DNA of 64,000 nt from Flagellimonas algicola (GTDB lineage: Bacteria > Bacteroidota > Bacteroidia > Flavobacteriales > Flavobacteriaceae). Position 1 is the stretch's first letter. Each line of letters opens with the position of its first letter. Shown here one piece after another: positions 43,132-51,763 of this stretch. The stretch lies in NCBI RefSeq assembly GCF_005937185.1, contig NZ_VCNI01000001.1:366656-430655 (forward strand). The letters are read 5' to 3'. Under the pieces are notes generated by a model. It was not told where the DNA came from, ran no database searches, and saw nothing but the letters and a program-made list of their open reading frames with translations. The translations under genes were made by a program, and so were the position numbers.

Positions 43132-44184
43132 ATGAAAGCAAGCTATTCCAAGTACATTCTACAGTTTAAAACGGCCAGCGGGACATCACGTGGGGTGATG
43201 ACCGAAAAGGAAACTTGGTTTCTTTGCCTACAGGAAGGTGCTAAAAAAGGAATTGGGGAATGCGGAATCTTTAGAGGGCTAAGCGTGGATGATGTACCGC
43301 ATTTCGAGCAAAAATTGGCTTGGGTCTGCGATAATATTCATCTGGGCAAAAACACGCTATTGGCAGAACTATTGGAATTTCCGTCCATCCAATTTGGTTT
43401 GGAACAAGCCTATTTGTCATTGAAATCGAGTCAGCCATTGGAACTCTTCACCTCGGATTTTGTTCAGAAAGAATCCCCTATTTCCATCAATGGTTTAATT
43501 TGGATGGGCGATGAGAATTTTATGCTTTCCCAAATGGAGGAGAAATTGAGAGCTGGCTTTCATTGCATCAAAATGAAGATTGGAGCGATAGATTTCAATA
43601 AGGAATTGACGCTATTAAAATCCATCCGAAAAATTTTTGGACCTCAGGAGATTGAACTTCGTGTAGATGCCAATGGCGCATTTGAGGCGGCTGAATCGTT
43701 AGAAAAACTCAAGCGTTTGTCAGAATATCACTTGCATTCCATTGAACAGCCGATTAAGCCCAAACAATGGGAGGAGATGGCGAAACTTTGTGAAGCAACA
43801 CCTATACCCATTGCCCTAGATGAGGAACTGATAGGAGTTTTTGATGTAACGGAAAAGGCAAAAATGCTACAAACAATTCAACCACAATTTATAATTCTTA
43901 AACCCAGTTTAATAGGCGGTTTTGGAGGTGGACAGGAATGGATTAAAATGGCGGATAAACATGACATAGGATGGTGGATCACCAGCGCATTGGAAAGCAA
44001 CATTGGACTTAACGCTATAGCGCAGTGGACCTATACGTTGGGAGCCAAAATGCCCCAAGGTTTGGGGACAGGTGGCTTGTTCACCAACAATGTGGAAAGT
44101 CCACTGGAAGTTTCCGATGGAAAATTGGTTTACCGGTCGGACAAAAAATGGAATATGAACTTAATTGACAATTTATGTACATAG
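43132..44184 (+). CDS. menC: o-succinylbenzoate synthase MenC
   Basis: 350 residues of the enolase superfamily: lysine motif IKMKIGAIDF, metal ligands D in LRVDANGAF, E in HSIEQPI and D in IALDEEL, and the second lysine in IILKPSLIGGF. OSBS and dipeptide epimerases share this fold; clustering with menE and the other men genes makes MenC the best call. The CPBP protease gene overlaps its end by 10 nt. Confidence 0.92.
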   Translation: MKASYSKYILQFKTASGTSRGVMTEKETWFLCLQEGAKKGIGECGIFRGLSVDDVPHFEQKLAWVCDNIHLGKNTLLAELLEFPSIQFGLEQAYLSLKSSQPLELFTSDFVQKESPISINGLIWMGDENFMLSQMEEKLRAGFHCIKMKIGAIDFNKELTLLKSIRKIFGPQEIELRVDANGAFEAAESLEKLKRLSEYHLHSIEQPIKPKQWEEMAKLCEATPIPIALDEELIGVFDVTEKAKMLQTIQPQFIILKPSLIGGFGGGQEWIKMADKHDIGWWITSALESNIGLNAIAQWTYTLGAKMPQGLGTGGLFTNNVESPLEVSDGKLVYRSDKKWNMNLIDNLCT

Positions 44185-45113
44185 CACAGGGATATAAAGG
44201 AGATATAGGACTTTGGAAGTACTTGTTTTTACCCTTAGGATTTATTGGATTAATGGCAGTTAACTATGTAATGACCATTAATTCTCCCATCAGTGTGGAG
44301 GATGCTATGCAGCAAATGATCAACGAATGGGGTTCCAATTTGGTATTGATTTTAGCCTTGGTTCCATTGGCTGTGGGCTTTTTTGTTGTACTCGGATGGA
44401 CCATATTGATACACCAACAGTCCATTACCTCCTTGACCACTTCTCGAAAAAAAATAGATTGGAAACGTATCTTTTTTGCCTTTGGATTATGGGGGAGTGT
44501 GACGATATTAATTACGGCCATTGATATTTATTTTTCTCCAGATCATTATGTCTTGAATTTTGACATAGCTAAATTCCTCTCCTTGGCAGCAATTGCCATT
44601 GTATTGATTCCGTTGCAGACCAGTTTTGAGGAGTATTTGTTTAGAGGGCATATGATGCAGGGTTTAGGGATTGCCACAGGAAGACGGTGGATTCCGTTGG
44701 TGGTTACCTCGGCGTTGTTTGGAGTGATGCACATGGCCAATCCCGAGGTGGAGAAATTGGGAATGGGGATTATGGTGTATTACATTGGAACGGGACTTTT
44801 CCTTGGTATTTTAACCCTGATGGATGAAGGCTTGGAATTGGCCTTGGGGTTCCATGCCGCAAACAATTTGATTACCGCGCTTTTGGTAACCGCAGATTGG
44901 ACGGCGTTCCAAACCAATTCCATATACAAGGATATTTCGGACCCGGTTATGGGATATGATGTGTTGGTTCCCATTTTTGTGGTCTTTCCGCTATTGTTGT
45001 GGTTCTTTGGCAAGAAGTACAAATGGACCAACTGGAAGGACAAATTGTTTGGTCGTGTGTTGACCAAGGAAGAATTAGTAGCTTCGAATGATGCGGAATC
45101 TCTCATGGCATAA
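44175..45113 (+). CDS. CPBP family intramembrane metalloprotease
   Basis: 312 residues, about 8 membrane helices. CPBP/Abi motifs: SFEEYLFRGHMM (EExxxR), FGVMHMANP and ALGFHAANN, giving the Glu/His metal site within the membrane. Family members process prenylated or membrane proteins or act in bacteriocin immunity; no substrate is evident. Overlaps menC by 10 nt and menE by about 26 nt, so it is firmly inside this operon although it has no known menaquinone role. Confidence 0.9.
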   Translation: MYIAQGYKGDIGLWKYLFLPLGFIGLMAVNYVMTINSPISVEDAMQQMINEWGSNLVLILALVPLAVGFFVVLGWTILIHQQSITSLTTSRKKIDWKRIFFAFGLWGSVTILITAIDIYFSPDHYVLNFDIAKFLSLAAIAIVLIPLQTSFEEYLFRGHMMQGLGIATGRRWIPLVVTSALFGVMHMANPEVEKLGMGIMVYYIGTGLFLGILTLMDEGLELALGFHAANNLITALLVTADWTAFQTNSIYKDISDPVMGYDVLVPIFVVFPLLLWFFGKKYKWTNWKDKLFGRVLTKEELVASNDAESLMA

Positions 45114-46227
45114 AATACATCCTAGTTTTAAGCTTAATGGCATTCATTATCCTTTTGATGAACTGCTGGAGGTAGGCTATAGTTTAATCAAGGAAGGCAT
45201 CCCATTTGAGAAATCCATAGGGGATTTTTTGGTGGAGTGGGGGATGGATACACCTGTGGTGATGGTCCAAACCTCTGGTTCCACTGGTACACCCAAGGAC
45301 ATTAGTTTGACAAAGGAGCATATGGTCAACTCGGCCCTGTCCACTGGTTCGTATTTTAACCTTCAGCCTGGAGATACCGCTCTCTTATGTTTACCCTGCT
45401 CAAGTATTGCCGGGAAAATGATGTTGATTAGAGCCTTAGTTTTGGGACTGGAATTGGATTATGTGGAACCCTCATCCACTCCTTTATCCGGAATCGGAAA
45501 GAACTATGATTTTTCGGCCATGGTGCCATTACAAGTGGAAAAGTCGTTGACCCAATTTGACCAAATCAAGACCTTGATTATTGGAGGCGCTTCTGTTTCA
45601 TTGGAACTAAGGGAAAAGCTTAAAACGATCCCCGCCCAATGCTACGAGACGTATGGTATGACGGAAACCATAACCCATGTTGCTGTAAAGGCAATTCAAA
45701 ATTCAAAATTGAAAATTGAAAATTCCGAGAATCCAAAAGTCGAACAATCCAACGGTCGAACAATCCAACAATCCAACTTCTCAGCCCTCCCAAACATCAC
45801 TTTCTCCCAAGACAACCGTGGCTGCCTGGTTATTGACGCCCCCAAAATCTCCGATAAGCCAGTAGTCACAAATGACATCGTGGCACTCCACAGTGAAACG
45901 GAATTCCAGTGGTTGGGTAGATTTGATTCTGTTATTAATTCCGGGGGAGTAAAGCTTATCCCTGAGCAAATAGAACAGAAAATAGCTCCTTTAGTAGCCG
46001 CCCGCTTTTTTGTAGTCGGAATCCCCGATGAAACACTGGGTCAAAAGCTTGTTTTGGTAATCGAAGGGGAAGAAACGGACAGCTCCGAATTGCTTCAACA
46101 AATAAAATCGCTAAAGGATTTGGAAAAGTATGAAGTACCTAAAGACATCCTCTATTCATCTACATTTTTTGAAACGACGAGCGGAAAAGTAGACAGACTC
46201 AAGACACAAGGTCGTATTTTAGGCTAG
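45088..46227 (+). CDS. menE: o-succinylbenzoate-CoA ligase MenE (AMP-binding), with repeat insertion
   Basis: 379 residues, a short adenylate-forming enzyme. P-loop-like motif VQTSGSTGTPKDISLTKEHM, A5 motif ETYGMTETITHVAVK, and C-terminal GRFDSVINSGGVKLIPEQIE with GKVDRLKTQG. It activates o-succinylbenzoate with CoA. Residues about 203-231, straight after the A5 motif, are an Asn/Gln/Ser/Lys-rich stretch encoded by simple repeats (see findings) and probably form a disordered surface loop. The start overlaps the CPBP gene; ATG 45091 is an alternative. Confidence 0.9.
   Translation: MMRNLSWHKIHPSFKLNGIHYPFDELLEVGYSLIKEGIPFEKSIGDFLVEWGMDTPVVMVQTSGSTGTPKDISLTKEHMVNSALSTGSYFNLQPGDTALLCLPCSSIAGKMMLIRALVLGLELDYVEPSSTPLSGIGKNYDFSAMVPLQVEKSLTQFDQIKTLIIGGASVSLELREKLKTIPAQCYETYGMTETITHVAVKAIQNSKLKIENSENPKVEQSNGRTIQQSNFSALPNITFSQDNRGCLVIDAPKISDKPVVTNDIVALHSETEFQWLGRFDSVINSGGVKLIPEQIEQKIAPLVAARFFVVGIPDETLGQKLVLVIEGEETDSSELLQQIKSLKDLEKYEVPKDILYSSTFFETTSGKVDRLKTQGRILG
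45694..45780 (+). repeat. simple-sequence repeat insertion inside menE
   Basis: An 87-bp stretch made of AATTCAAAATTC/AAAATTGAAAATTG units followed by GTCGAACAATCCAAC / AACAATCCAAC units. Base use and repetition are unlike the flanking coding sequence, yet the reading frame stays open. It looks like intergenic simple repeats that expanded or inserted in frame. Confidence 0.75.
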
Positions 46228-46304
46228 TCTAACCCAAACTAACCCTTCACTTTTAATTTTAACCTACTGACTCATTCCCGATTTCCTTCTATAGTAATTG
46301 ACCA

Positions 46305-46312
46305 TAGGTTTG
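46305..46312 (+). promoter_or_regulatory. -7 box for VWA/plug gene
   Basis: TAGGTTTG matches TAnnTTTG, 27 nt before the ATG at 46340. No convincing -33 TTG. Confidence 0.35.
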
Positions 46313-46339
46313 ATACAAATCCTAAAAACTGTGTCAATT

Positions 46340-48436
46340 ATGAAAAATCAAATTACATTTCTACTCATGGCGTTACTTTGCAGTTTTGGAGTAAGTGCCA
46401 AAACAATTACAGGTGTTGTCACCGATGCCCAAAATTTACCGTTACCAGGTGTCATAGTAACCCTTGAGGGAACTTCCATAGGAACCCAAACCGATTTTGA
46501 TGGAAATTATTCTATTGAAGCCCAACAAGGTCAGACCTTAGTCTTCAGCTATATCGGTTTTGTAACCAAAAAAGTAAACATTGGTGCAAGCAATCAGATT
46601 CATGTAAGTCTTGAGGAAGATGTAAGCAGATTGGAAGAAGTAATTGTTGTAGGGTATGGCTCACAAACTGTTCCTTACCGTCCGCCTTCCCCAGCCCAAA
46701 TAAAAAGACAAAAAAGAAAGGATTACCATAGCTCCATATCTCAAACACTTAGCGGAAAAGTCACTGGAGTAAACATCTCAAGATCTTCGGGAAATGCTGG
46801 TAATAGTCCTCGGATAGTGATAAGGGGAATGAGTTCCATAAAAAGGGCCAAAGACCCACTTTATATTGTGGATGGAGTGCCTATCAGAAAGGAGAATATC
46901 CCTGTAGTGTCCCAAATGGATTCAAAGGATATTGACAAGGTGAATGTGTACAATGGTGCCAAAGCAAAAAAACTCTTTGGTTCCTCGGCCAAAAATGGTT
47001 GTGTGGTGATCACCACCAAAAAAGGAAACTACCAAATTGAAAATGATGAAAAATATGCCCAAATTCATGAGAACCAATTCGAAAGGGTGTCCCTAAACCC
47101 TTTATCAACATTTTCCATCGACGTGGATAAGGCTTCCTATAGCAATGTGAGGCGGATGATCAACAATGGTCAGCAAATTCCGGTGGATGCCGTAAAAGTA
47201 GAGGAAATGGTGAATTACTTCAACTACAGCTATCCCCAACCTAAAGAACATCCTTTTTCCATTACAACGGAGGTGGCCAGCACCCCTTGGAACAAGGACA
47301 CCAAGCTGGTTCGTATTGGGCTTCAAGGTAAATCGTATACGGATGAAGAACTACCCCCTTCCAATCTAACTTTCCTGATTGATGTTTCCGGGTCTATGTC
47401 GAGCCAGAACAAATTACCCCTTCTTAAGTCTGCTTTCAAGTTGTTGGTAAACCAGCTAAGGGAAAAAGATAAGGTGTCCATTGTGGTATATGCTGGGGCA
47501 GCAGGTGAGGTTCTGCCTCCAACGAGAGGAAACCAAAAAGAAAAAATTAGGAATGCTATTGAGAATTTGGAGGCAGGAGGATCCACAGCCGGAGGTGCAG
47601 GAATAAAACTGGCCTATAAATTGGCACAGAAAAACTTCATCAAGAATGGGAACAACCGGGTCATCTTGGCTACGGACGGAGATTTCAACGTAGGGCCTTC
47701 AAGCGATAAGGACATGGTCAAACTCATCGAAGAAAAAAGAAAAACGGGAGTGTTTTTATCCGTATTGGGTTTTGGAATGGGTAATTACAAAGATTCCAAA
47801 ATGGAAAAACTGGCCGACAAAGGCAATGGCAACCATGCCTATATAGATACCATGCAAGAGGCCCAAAAAGTCTTTGGTAAAGAGTTTGGCGGAACTTTGT
47901 ACACCATTGCAAAGGATGTAAAGATTCAGGTTGAATTTAATCCCGGGATTGTGAAGGCCTATCGACTCATTGGATACGAAAACAGATTGTTGGCGGATGA
48001 GGATTTCATTGATGATACCAAAGATGCTGGAGAACTGGGAAGTGGGCATACGGTAACCGCTTTGTATGAAGTAATACCCAAAGACCCCAAAAGTGATTAT
48101 CTAAAACCAGTGCATGACTTGAAGTATACTCAAAAATCGGAGGCAACTGCTTCCAATGAACTGATAACGGTTAAATTCAGGTATAAAAAACCTGATGGTG
48201 ATGTGAGTACGGAAATTACGCAAGTGTTGGAAAACAAGAACTCCGAAGTTTCTCCAGACTTCAATTTTACCGCTTCCGTAGCCCTTTTTGGAATGTATTT
48301 ACGCAAATCCCAATTTACAAATGGTGCTTCCTTGGAAGATGTAGTGAGCTTGGCCAGAAGGGGAATGGTCAACGACTCGGAAGGATATCGCGCTGAATTT
48401 ATCCGATTGGTTAAATCGTATTCCGACAGTATGTAA
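46340..48436 (+). CDS. VWA domain protein with carboxypeptidase-regulatory and TonB-plug domains (YfbK-like)
   Basis: 698 residues from ATG 46340 (signal peptide to residue 20). Order: CarboxypepD_reg-like beta sandwich (21-93, GVVTDAQNLPLPGVIV), VIVVGYGSQ linker, plug-like domain (about 110-230, IVIRGMSSI, LYIVDGVPI, GCVVITTKKG), YfbK-type N-terminal VWA-associated domain (245-340), VWA domain (343-515) with intact MIDAS FLIDVSGSMSS, and a DUF3520-like C-terminus. The SusC-type N-terminal modules are present without a barrel. A strong terminator follows. Likely periplasmic or outer-membrane associated; partner unknown. Confidence 0.88.
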   Translation: MKNQITFLLMALLCSFGVSAKTITGVVTDAQNLPLPGVIVTLEGTSIGTQTDFDGNYSIEAQQGQTLVFSYIGFVTKKVNIGASNQIHVSLEEDVSRLEEVIVVGYGSQTVPYRPPSPAQIKRQKRKDYHSSISQTLSGKVTGVNISRSSGNAGNSPRIVIRGMSSIKRAKDPLYIVDGVPIRKENIPVVSQMDSKDIDKVNVYNGAKAKKLFGSSAKNGCVVITTKKGNYQIENDEKYAQIHENQFERVSLNPLSTFSIDVDKASYSNVRRMINNGQQIPVDAVKVEEMVNYFNYSYPQPKEHPFSITTEVASTPWNKDTKLVRIGLQGKSYTDEELPPSNLTFLIDVSGSMSSQNKLPLLKSAFKLLVNQLREKDKVSIVVYAGAAGEVLPPTRGNQKEKIRNAIENLEAGGSTAGGAGIKLAYKLAQKNFIKNGNNRVILATDGDFNVGPSSDKDMVKLIEEKRKTGVFLSVLGFGMGNYKDSKMEKLADKGNGNHAYIDTMQEAQKVFGKEFGGTLYTIAKDVKIQVEFNPGIVKAYRLIGYENRLLADEDFIDDTKDAGELGSGHTVTALYEVIPKDPKSDYLKPVHDLKYTQKSEATASNELITVKFRYKKPDGDVSTEITQVLENKNSEVSPDFNFTASVALFGMYLRKSQFTNGASLEDVVSLARRGMVNDSEGYRAEFIRLVKSYSDSM

Positions 48437-48438
48437 GC

Positions 48439-48464
48439 AAAGTGCCTTCGGGCACTTTTTTTAT
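48439..48464 (+). terminator. terminator after VWA/plug gene
   Basis: 8-bp stem AAAGTGCC / GGCACTTT closed by a TTCG tetraloop, followed by T-run. Confidence 0.9.
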
Positions 48465-48503
48465 GTTTTTGAAATGGTGTATTTTAAGGGAAATATTTCC
48501 AAC

Positions 48504-49859
48504 ATGCAAAAACTTGTCTGCCTCTTCTACCTTTTACCCCTTTTTTTGCCCTTCACGCTAAGTTCCCAGCAAATCCTTCCCGAACAGGAAAGAGCAAGGG
48601 TAGTGGACGAAATTCTGGAAGAGCGTTTCAATACCTTGCTTCCCACCTTAATGGATCAAACAGGGCTGGATATGTGGATTCTGATTTCCCGGGAGTATAA
48701 TGAAGACCCTGTGCTTAAAACCATGTTGCCCGCCACTTGGCTCAATGCTAGAAGGAGAACCATCTTGCTATTTTATAGAGACAAAGCAACTGACACCATA
48801 GAAAAACTTGCAGTGGCACGATACAATGTGGGCAAGAGTATTCAATCCGCTTGGGACAAGGAAAAGGAACCCAACCAGTGGAAGCGTTTGATTCAACTGA
48901 TTGAGGAGCGCAACCCGAATAGTATTGGGCTAAATTTTTCAAAGGACCACAATATAGCCGATGGCTTGGACAAGACCGACTATGATGAATTCATGGCAAA
49001 CCTCCCCAAAAAGTTTCATTCTCGGGTTACATCGGCAGAACAGTTGGCGGTTAGATGGATTGAAACACGGACCCCATGGGAAATGGTCATCTATGATCAA
49101 TTGGTGGATATCACTCATGATATTATTGCAGAGGCATTTTCAGAAAAAGTGATTACCCTTGGAATAACAACTACAACCGAGGTAGAGTGGTGGATGCGCC
49201 AAAAAGTAACCGATTTGGGGCTAGAAACTTGGTTCCATCCCACAGTTGACGTACAGCGAACCAGCGAAGAATTGGTAAGTCATCTGTATTCCTTTTCTGG
49301 ACGACCCGATGATTTGGTCATCCAGCCTGGGGATTTATTGCATTGTGATTTTGGGATTACCTATTTGCGGCTGAATACCGATTGCCAGGAACTGGCCTAT
49401 GTGCTCAAACCCAACGAGACCTCAGCTCCTTCTTTCTTGGTGAATGCACTTTATGATGGAAACCGTGTACAAGATTTTCTCACAGAAAACATGATCAAGG
49501 GTAGGACGGGCAATGAAATCTTGGCCAAAGCTTTAAGCGATGCCAAAGCTACTGGATTGCGTCCTGCTATTTATACCCATCCTCTTGGGTCTTATGGACA
49601 TTCTGCGGGAACCACCATTGGAATGTGGGATGCCCAAGGTGGGGTCATGAAGGATGACGGGGAAAATTATCCCCTTAATCCAAACACGGTTTACGCCATT
49701 GAGTTAAATACTACTGTAAACATCCCAGAATGGAAAAGGGATATTCGGGTGATGCTGGAGGAAGCTGGATTTTATGGAGAGGATGGATTCAGGTATGTAA
49801 ATGGTAGGCAAACAGAGTTGCTGCTGATTCCCCGTGTGAAGGAACATCAAGGAAATTAA
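48504..49859 (+). CDS. M24 family metallopeptidase (Xaa-Pro aminopeptidase-like), exported
   Basis: 451 residues from ATG 48504 (signal peptide MQKLVCLFYLLPLFLPFTLS); an in-frame ATG at 48474 is possible. C-terminal pita-bread domain keeps the M24 metal ligands: two Asp spaced 11 residues in CDFGITYLRLNTDCQ, His in HPLGSYGHSAG, Glu in YAIELNTTV and a terminal Glu near RQTELLLIP. The N-terminal creatinase-like domain precedes it. Predicted periplasmic peptidase removing residues next to proline. It separates two barrel-less plug genes. Confidence 0.9.
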   Translation: MQKLVCLFYLLPLFLPFTLSSQQILPEQERARVVDEILEERFNTLLPTLMDQTGLDMWILISREYNEDPVLKTMLPATWLNARRRTILLFYRDKATDTIEKLAVARYNVGKSIQSAWDKEKEPNQWKRLIQLIEERNPNSIGLNFSKDHNIADGLDKTDYDEFMANLPKKFHSRVTSAEQLAVRWIETRTPWEMVIYDQLVDITHDIIAEAFSEKVITLGITTTTEVEWWMRQKVTDLGLETWFHPTVDVQRTSEELVSHLYSFSGRPDDLVIQPGDLLHCDFGITYLRLNTDCQELAYVLKPNETSAPSFLVNALYDGNRVQDFLTENMIKGRTGNEILAKALSDAKATGLRPAIYTHPLGSYGHSAGTTIGMWDAQGGVMKDDGENYPLNPNTVYAIELNTTVNIPEWKRDIRVMLEEAGFYGEDGFRYVNGRQTELLLIPRVKEHQGN

Positions 49860-49959
49860 GCTGCGAATTGGCCGTTGGTGCAGGTCATTTGGTCATGCAA
49901 CTGGCATTGAAGCAATAAAATTGCTAATTTGTATAGCGTCAATCATAAAGAACTACAAA

Positions 49960-51747
49960 ATGGTAAAAATGAAAATAGTTGTACTCGCAATTAGCCTGGT
50001 GTTCGCACAAGTATCTTTGGGTCAAGTAAAAAATGTTCAGGGCACCGTAACCAATGGCAAAGAACCTCTTGAAAATGTCAACGTCAATATTAAGGATACC
50101 GATATCGGTTTAAAAACCGATGGGCAGGGGAAATATCAGATTGAAGTACAAGAAGGAGAAACCCTAACCTTTAGTTTTATGGGAATGAAAACGGTTGAAA
50201 TTGTGGTGGAGGATGTAACCGAATTCTTGAACGTTTCCCTTAAAAGCTGGGTTGAAGAGCTGGATGAAGTAGTGGTTTCAAAACGTAGGAAAAAATCACA
50301 GCAAGAACTATTCAAGGAATACAATACCAATAAAGACTTAATAAAGACCTCTTTTGGTATATTGGATAAAGAGAGTTTGGGTCATTCCTTAAAAATTGTT
50401 GATGGGGACGACCTTAGTCCTGCAGGTCAGGATTTTGTGGATGCCCTGGAATCTTGGATACCTGCTTCAGTGGTTTTTAGGCCGAGTGCGTTCCGCATTG
50501 CAGCTCAAGGGTCTTTGACTCAACTTAGAAAGCAAGGAAGGCCTACGGACCTTACAGCTCCAGTTTTGTACTTACCGCGGGCGCTGAGGCACCCCAAGCC
50601 CCTTCCAGCCCTATACGAAATTGACGGAGTTGTGACTACCGTTCCACCTACTTTTTTACATACTTCGGAAATAGAACGAATCGCCGTATTGGAATCCTTG
50701 ACCGGTCTTGCAAAATATGGTACACTGGGAGCAGGAGGTGTAGTCATAATCAATACCAAAACGGGTAACTTCAGCCCCAAAACAACTCCAGAGAGAGAGC
50801 CTCTGAACCCAGCTTTGCTTCGGGACAATTATTTTGAGGACAAGGATGTGGTGCTGGAATCCAGCCTGGAAACTCCAATTTATTTAGAGAAGATTGCTGA
50901 GGCCAACAATCAAAAACAGGCAAGGGACATCTATGAAAATATGGAAAAAATGTATGCCAACTCCCCCTATTTCTACCTGGATTGTTTTACCCTTTTTTCC
51001 GAGCAAAGGGGGGATGATAAATTTGCGCTTCGAATGGTAAAGACGTTGGAAAATCGATTTGGTACCGACCCCACGGTGCTAAAGGCCCTGGCCTATAAGC
51101 TGGAAGCTCAGGGAATGCATCAAAAAGCCCATGAAATCTACATAAAGGTTTTTAAACTTCGACCGGGTTACGTGCAGTCTTATAAAAATTTGGCCTATAG
51201 CTTTAAGAGCATTGGCGAAGTGGAAAAATCCGCGGCCTTATACGCTAGATATAATTACTTGATTGGAGCGGATATTTTGGGCGAATCTGAGGAATTTGAA
51301 TCGGTCATGGATAAGGATTTCAGTAATCTGCTGGTCCTCAACGGGGCAAAATTATCCAAGTTGGCCGGGAAGGGCATTGGTGACTCTGGCGATTTTGATG
51401 GCACCCGATTGGTTTTTGAATGGAATGATGGGGAAGCGGAATTCGAAATTCAGTTTGTAGATCCCAATGGGCAGTACTTTACCTGGGCCCACTCCCTGGA
51501 CGCAGATCCAAACCGAATTACCAAGGAGAAACAAGTAGGCTTTTCCAGTGAGGAATACCTTATTTACAAACCTCTTAACGGGACTTGGAAAGTGAATATC
51601 AAATATTTGGGCAACAAACAACTTACTCCGGCCTATTTGAAAACCACGGTGTATCATAATTTCAACACGGAAAACCAAAGCAAGGAAATCAAAGTTTTTA
51701 AGTTACGCGCAAGGGATGTTAATCAGCAATTATTTGCGCTTAATTAA
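49960..51747 (+). CDS. barrel-less TonB-plug protein with carboxypeptidase-regulatory and TPR domains
   Basis: 595 residues from ATG 49960 (ATG 49969 is an alternative). Signal peptide to about 22, CarboxypepD_reg-like domain (24-95), LDEVVVSKR linker, divergent plug domain (about 130-275, ALYEIDGVVTTVPP, GAGGVVIINTKTG), TPR-like helices (about 290-430) and a C-terminal beta domain (about 455-595, GTRLVFEWNDGEAEFEIQFV) paralogous to that of the next gene. No beta barrel follows the plug. Role unknown; shared modules with its two neighbours imply a joint function. Confidence 0.8.
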   Translation: MVKMKIVVLAISLVFAQVSLGQVKNVQGTVTNGKEPLENVNVNIKDTDIGLKTDGQGKYQIEVQEGETLTFSFMGMKTVEIVVEDVTEFLNVSLKSWVEELDEVVVSKRRKKSQQELFKEYNTNKDLIKTSFGILDKESLGHSLKIVDGDDLSPAGQDFVDALESWIPASVVFRPSAFRIAAQGSLTQLRKQGRPTDLTAPVLYLPRALRHPKPLPALYEIDGVVTTVPPTFLHTSEIERIAVLESLTGLAKYGTLGAGGVVIINTKTGNFSPKTTPEREPLNPALLRDNYFEDKDVVLESSLETPIYLEKIAEANNQKQARDIYENMEKMYANSPYFYLDCFTLFSEQRGDDKFALRMVKTLENRFGTDPTVLKALAYKLEAQGMHQKAHEIYIKVFKLRPGYVQSYKNLAYSFKSIGEVEKSAALYARYNYLIGADILGESEEFESVMDKDFSNLLVLNGAKLSKLAGKGIGDSGDFDGTRLVFEWNDGEAEFEIQFVDPNGQYFTWAHSLDADPNRITKEKQVGFSSEEYLIYKPLNGTWKVNIKYLGNKQLTPAYLKTTVYHNFNTENQSKEIKVFKLRARDVNQQLFALN

Positions 51748-51763
51748 AATTCCCGTATCCATT

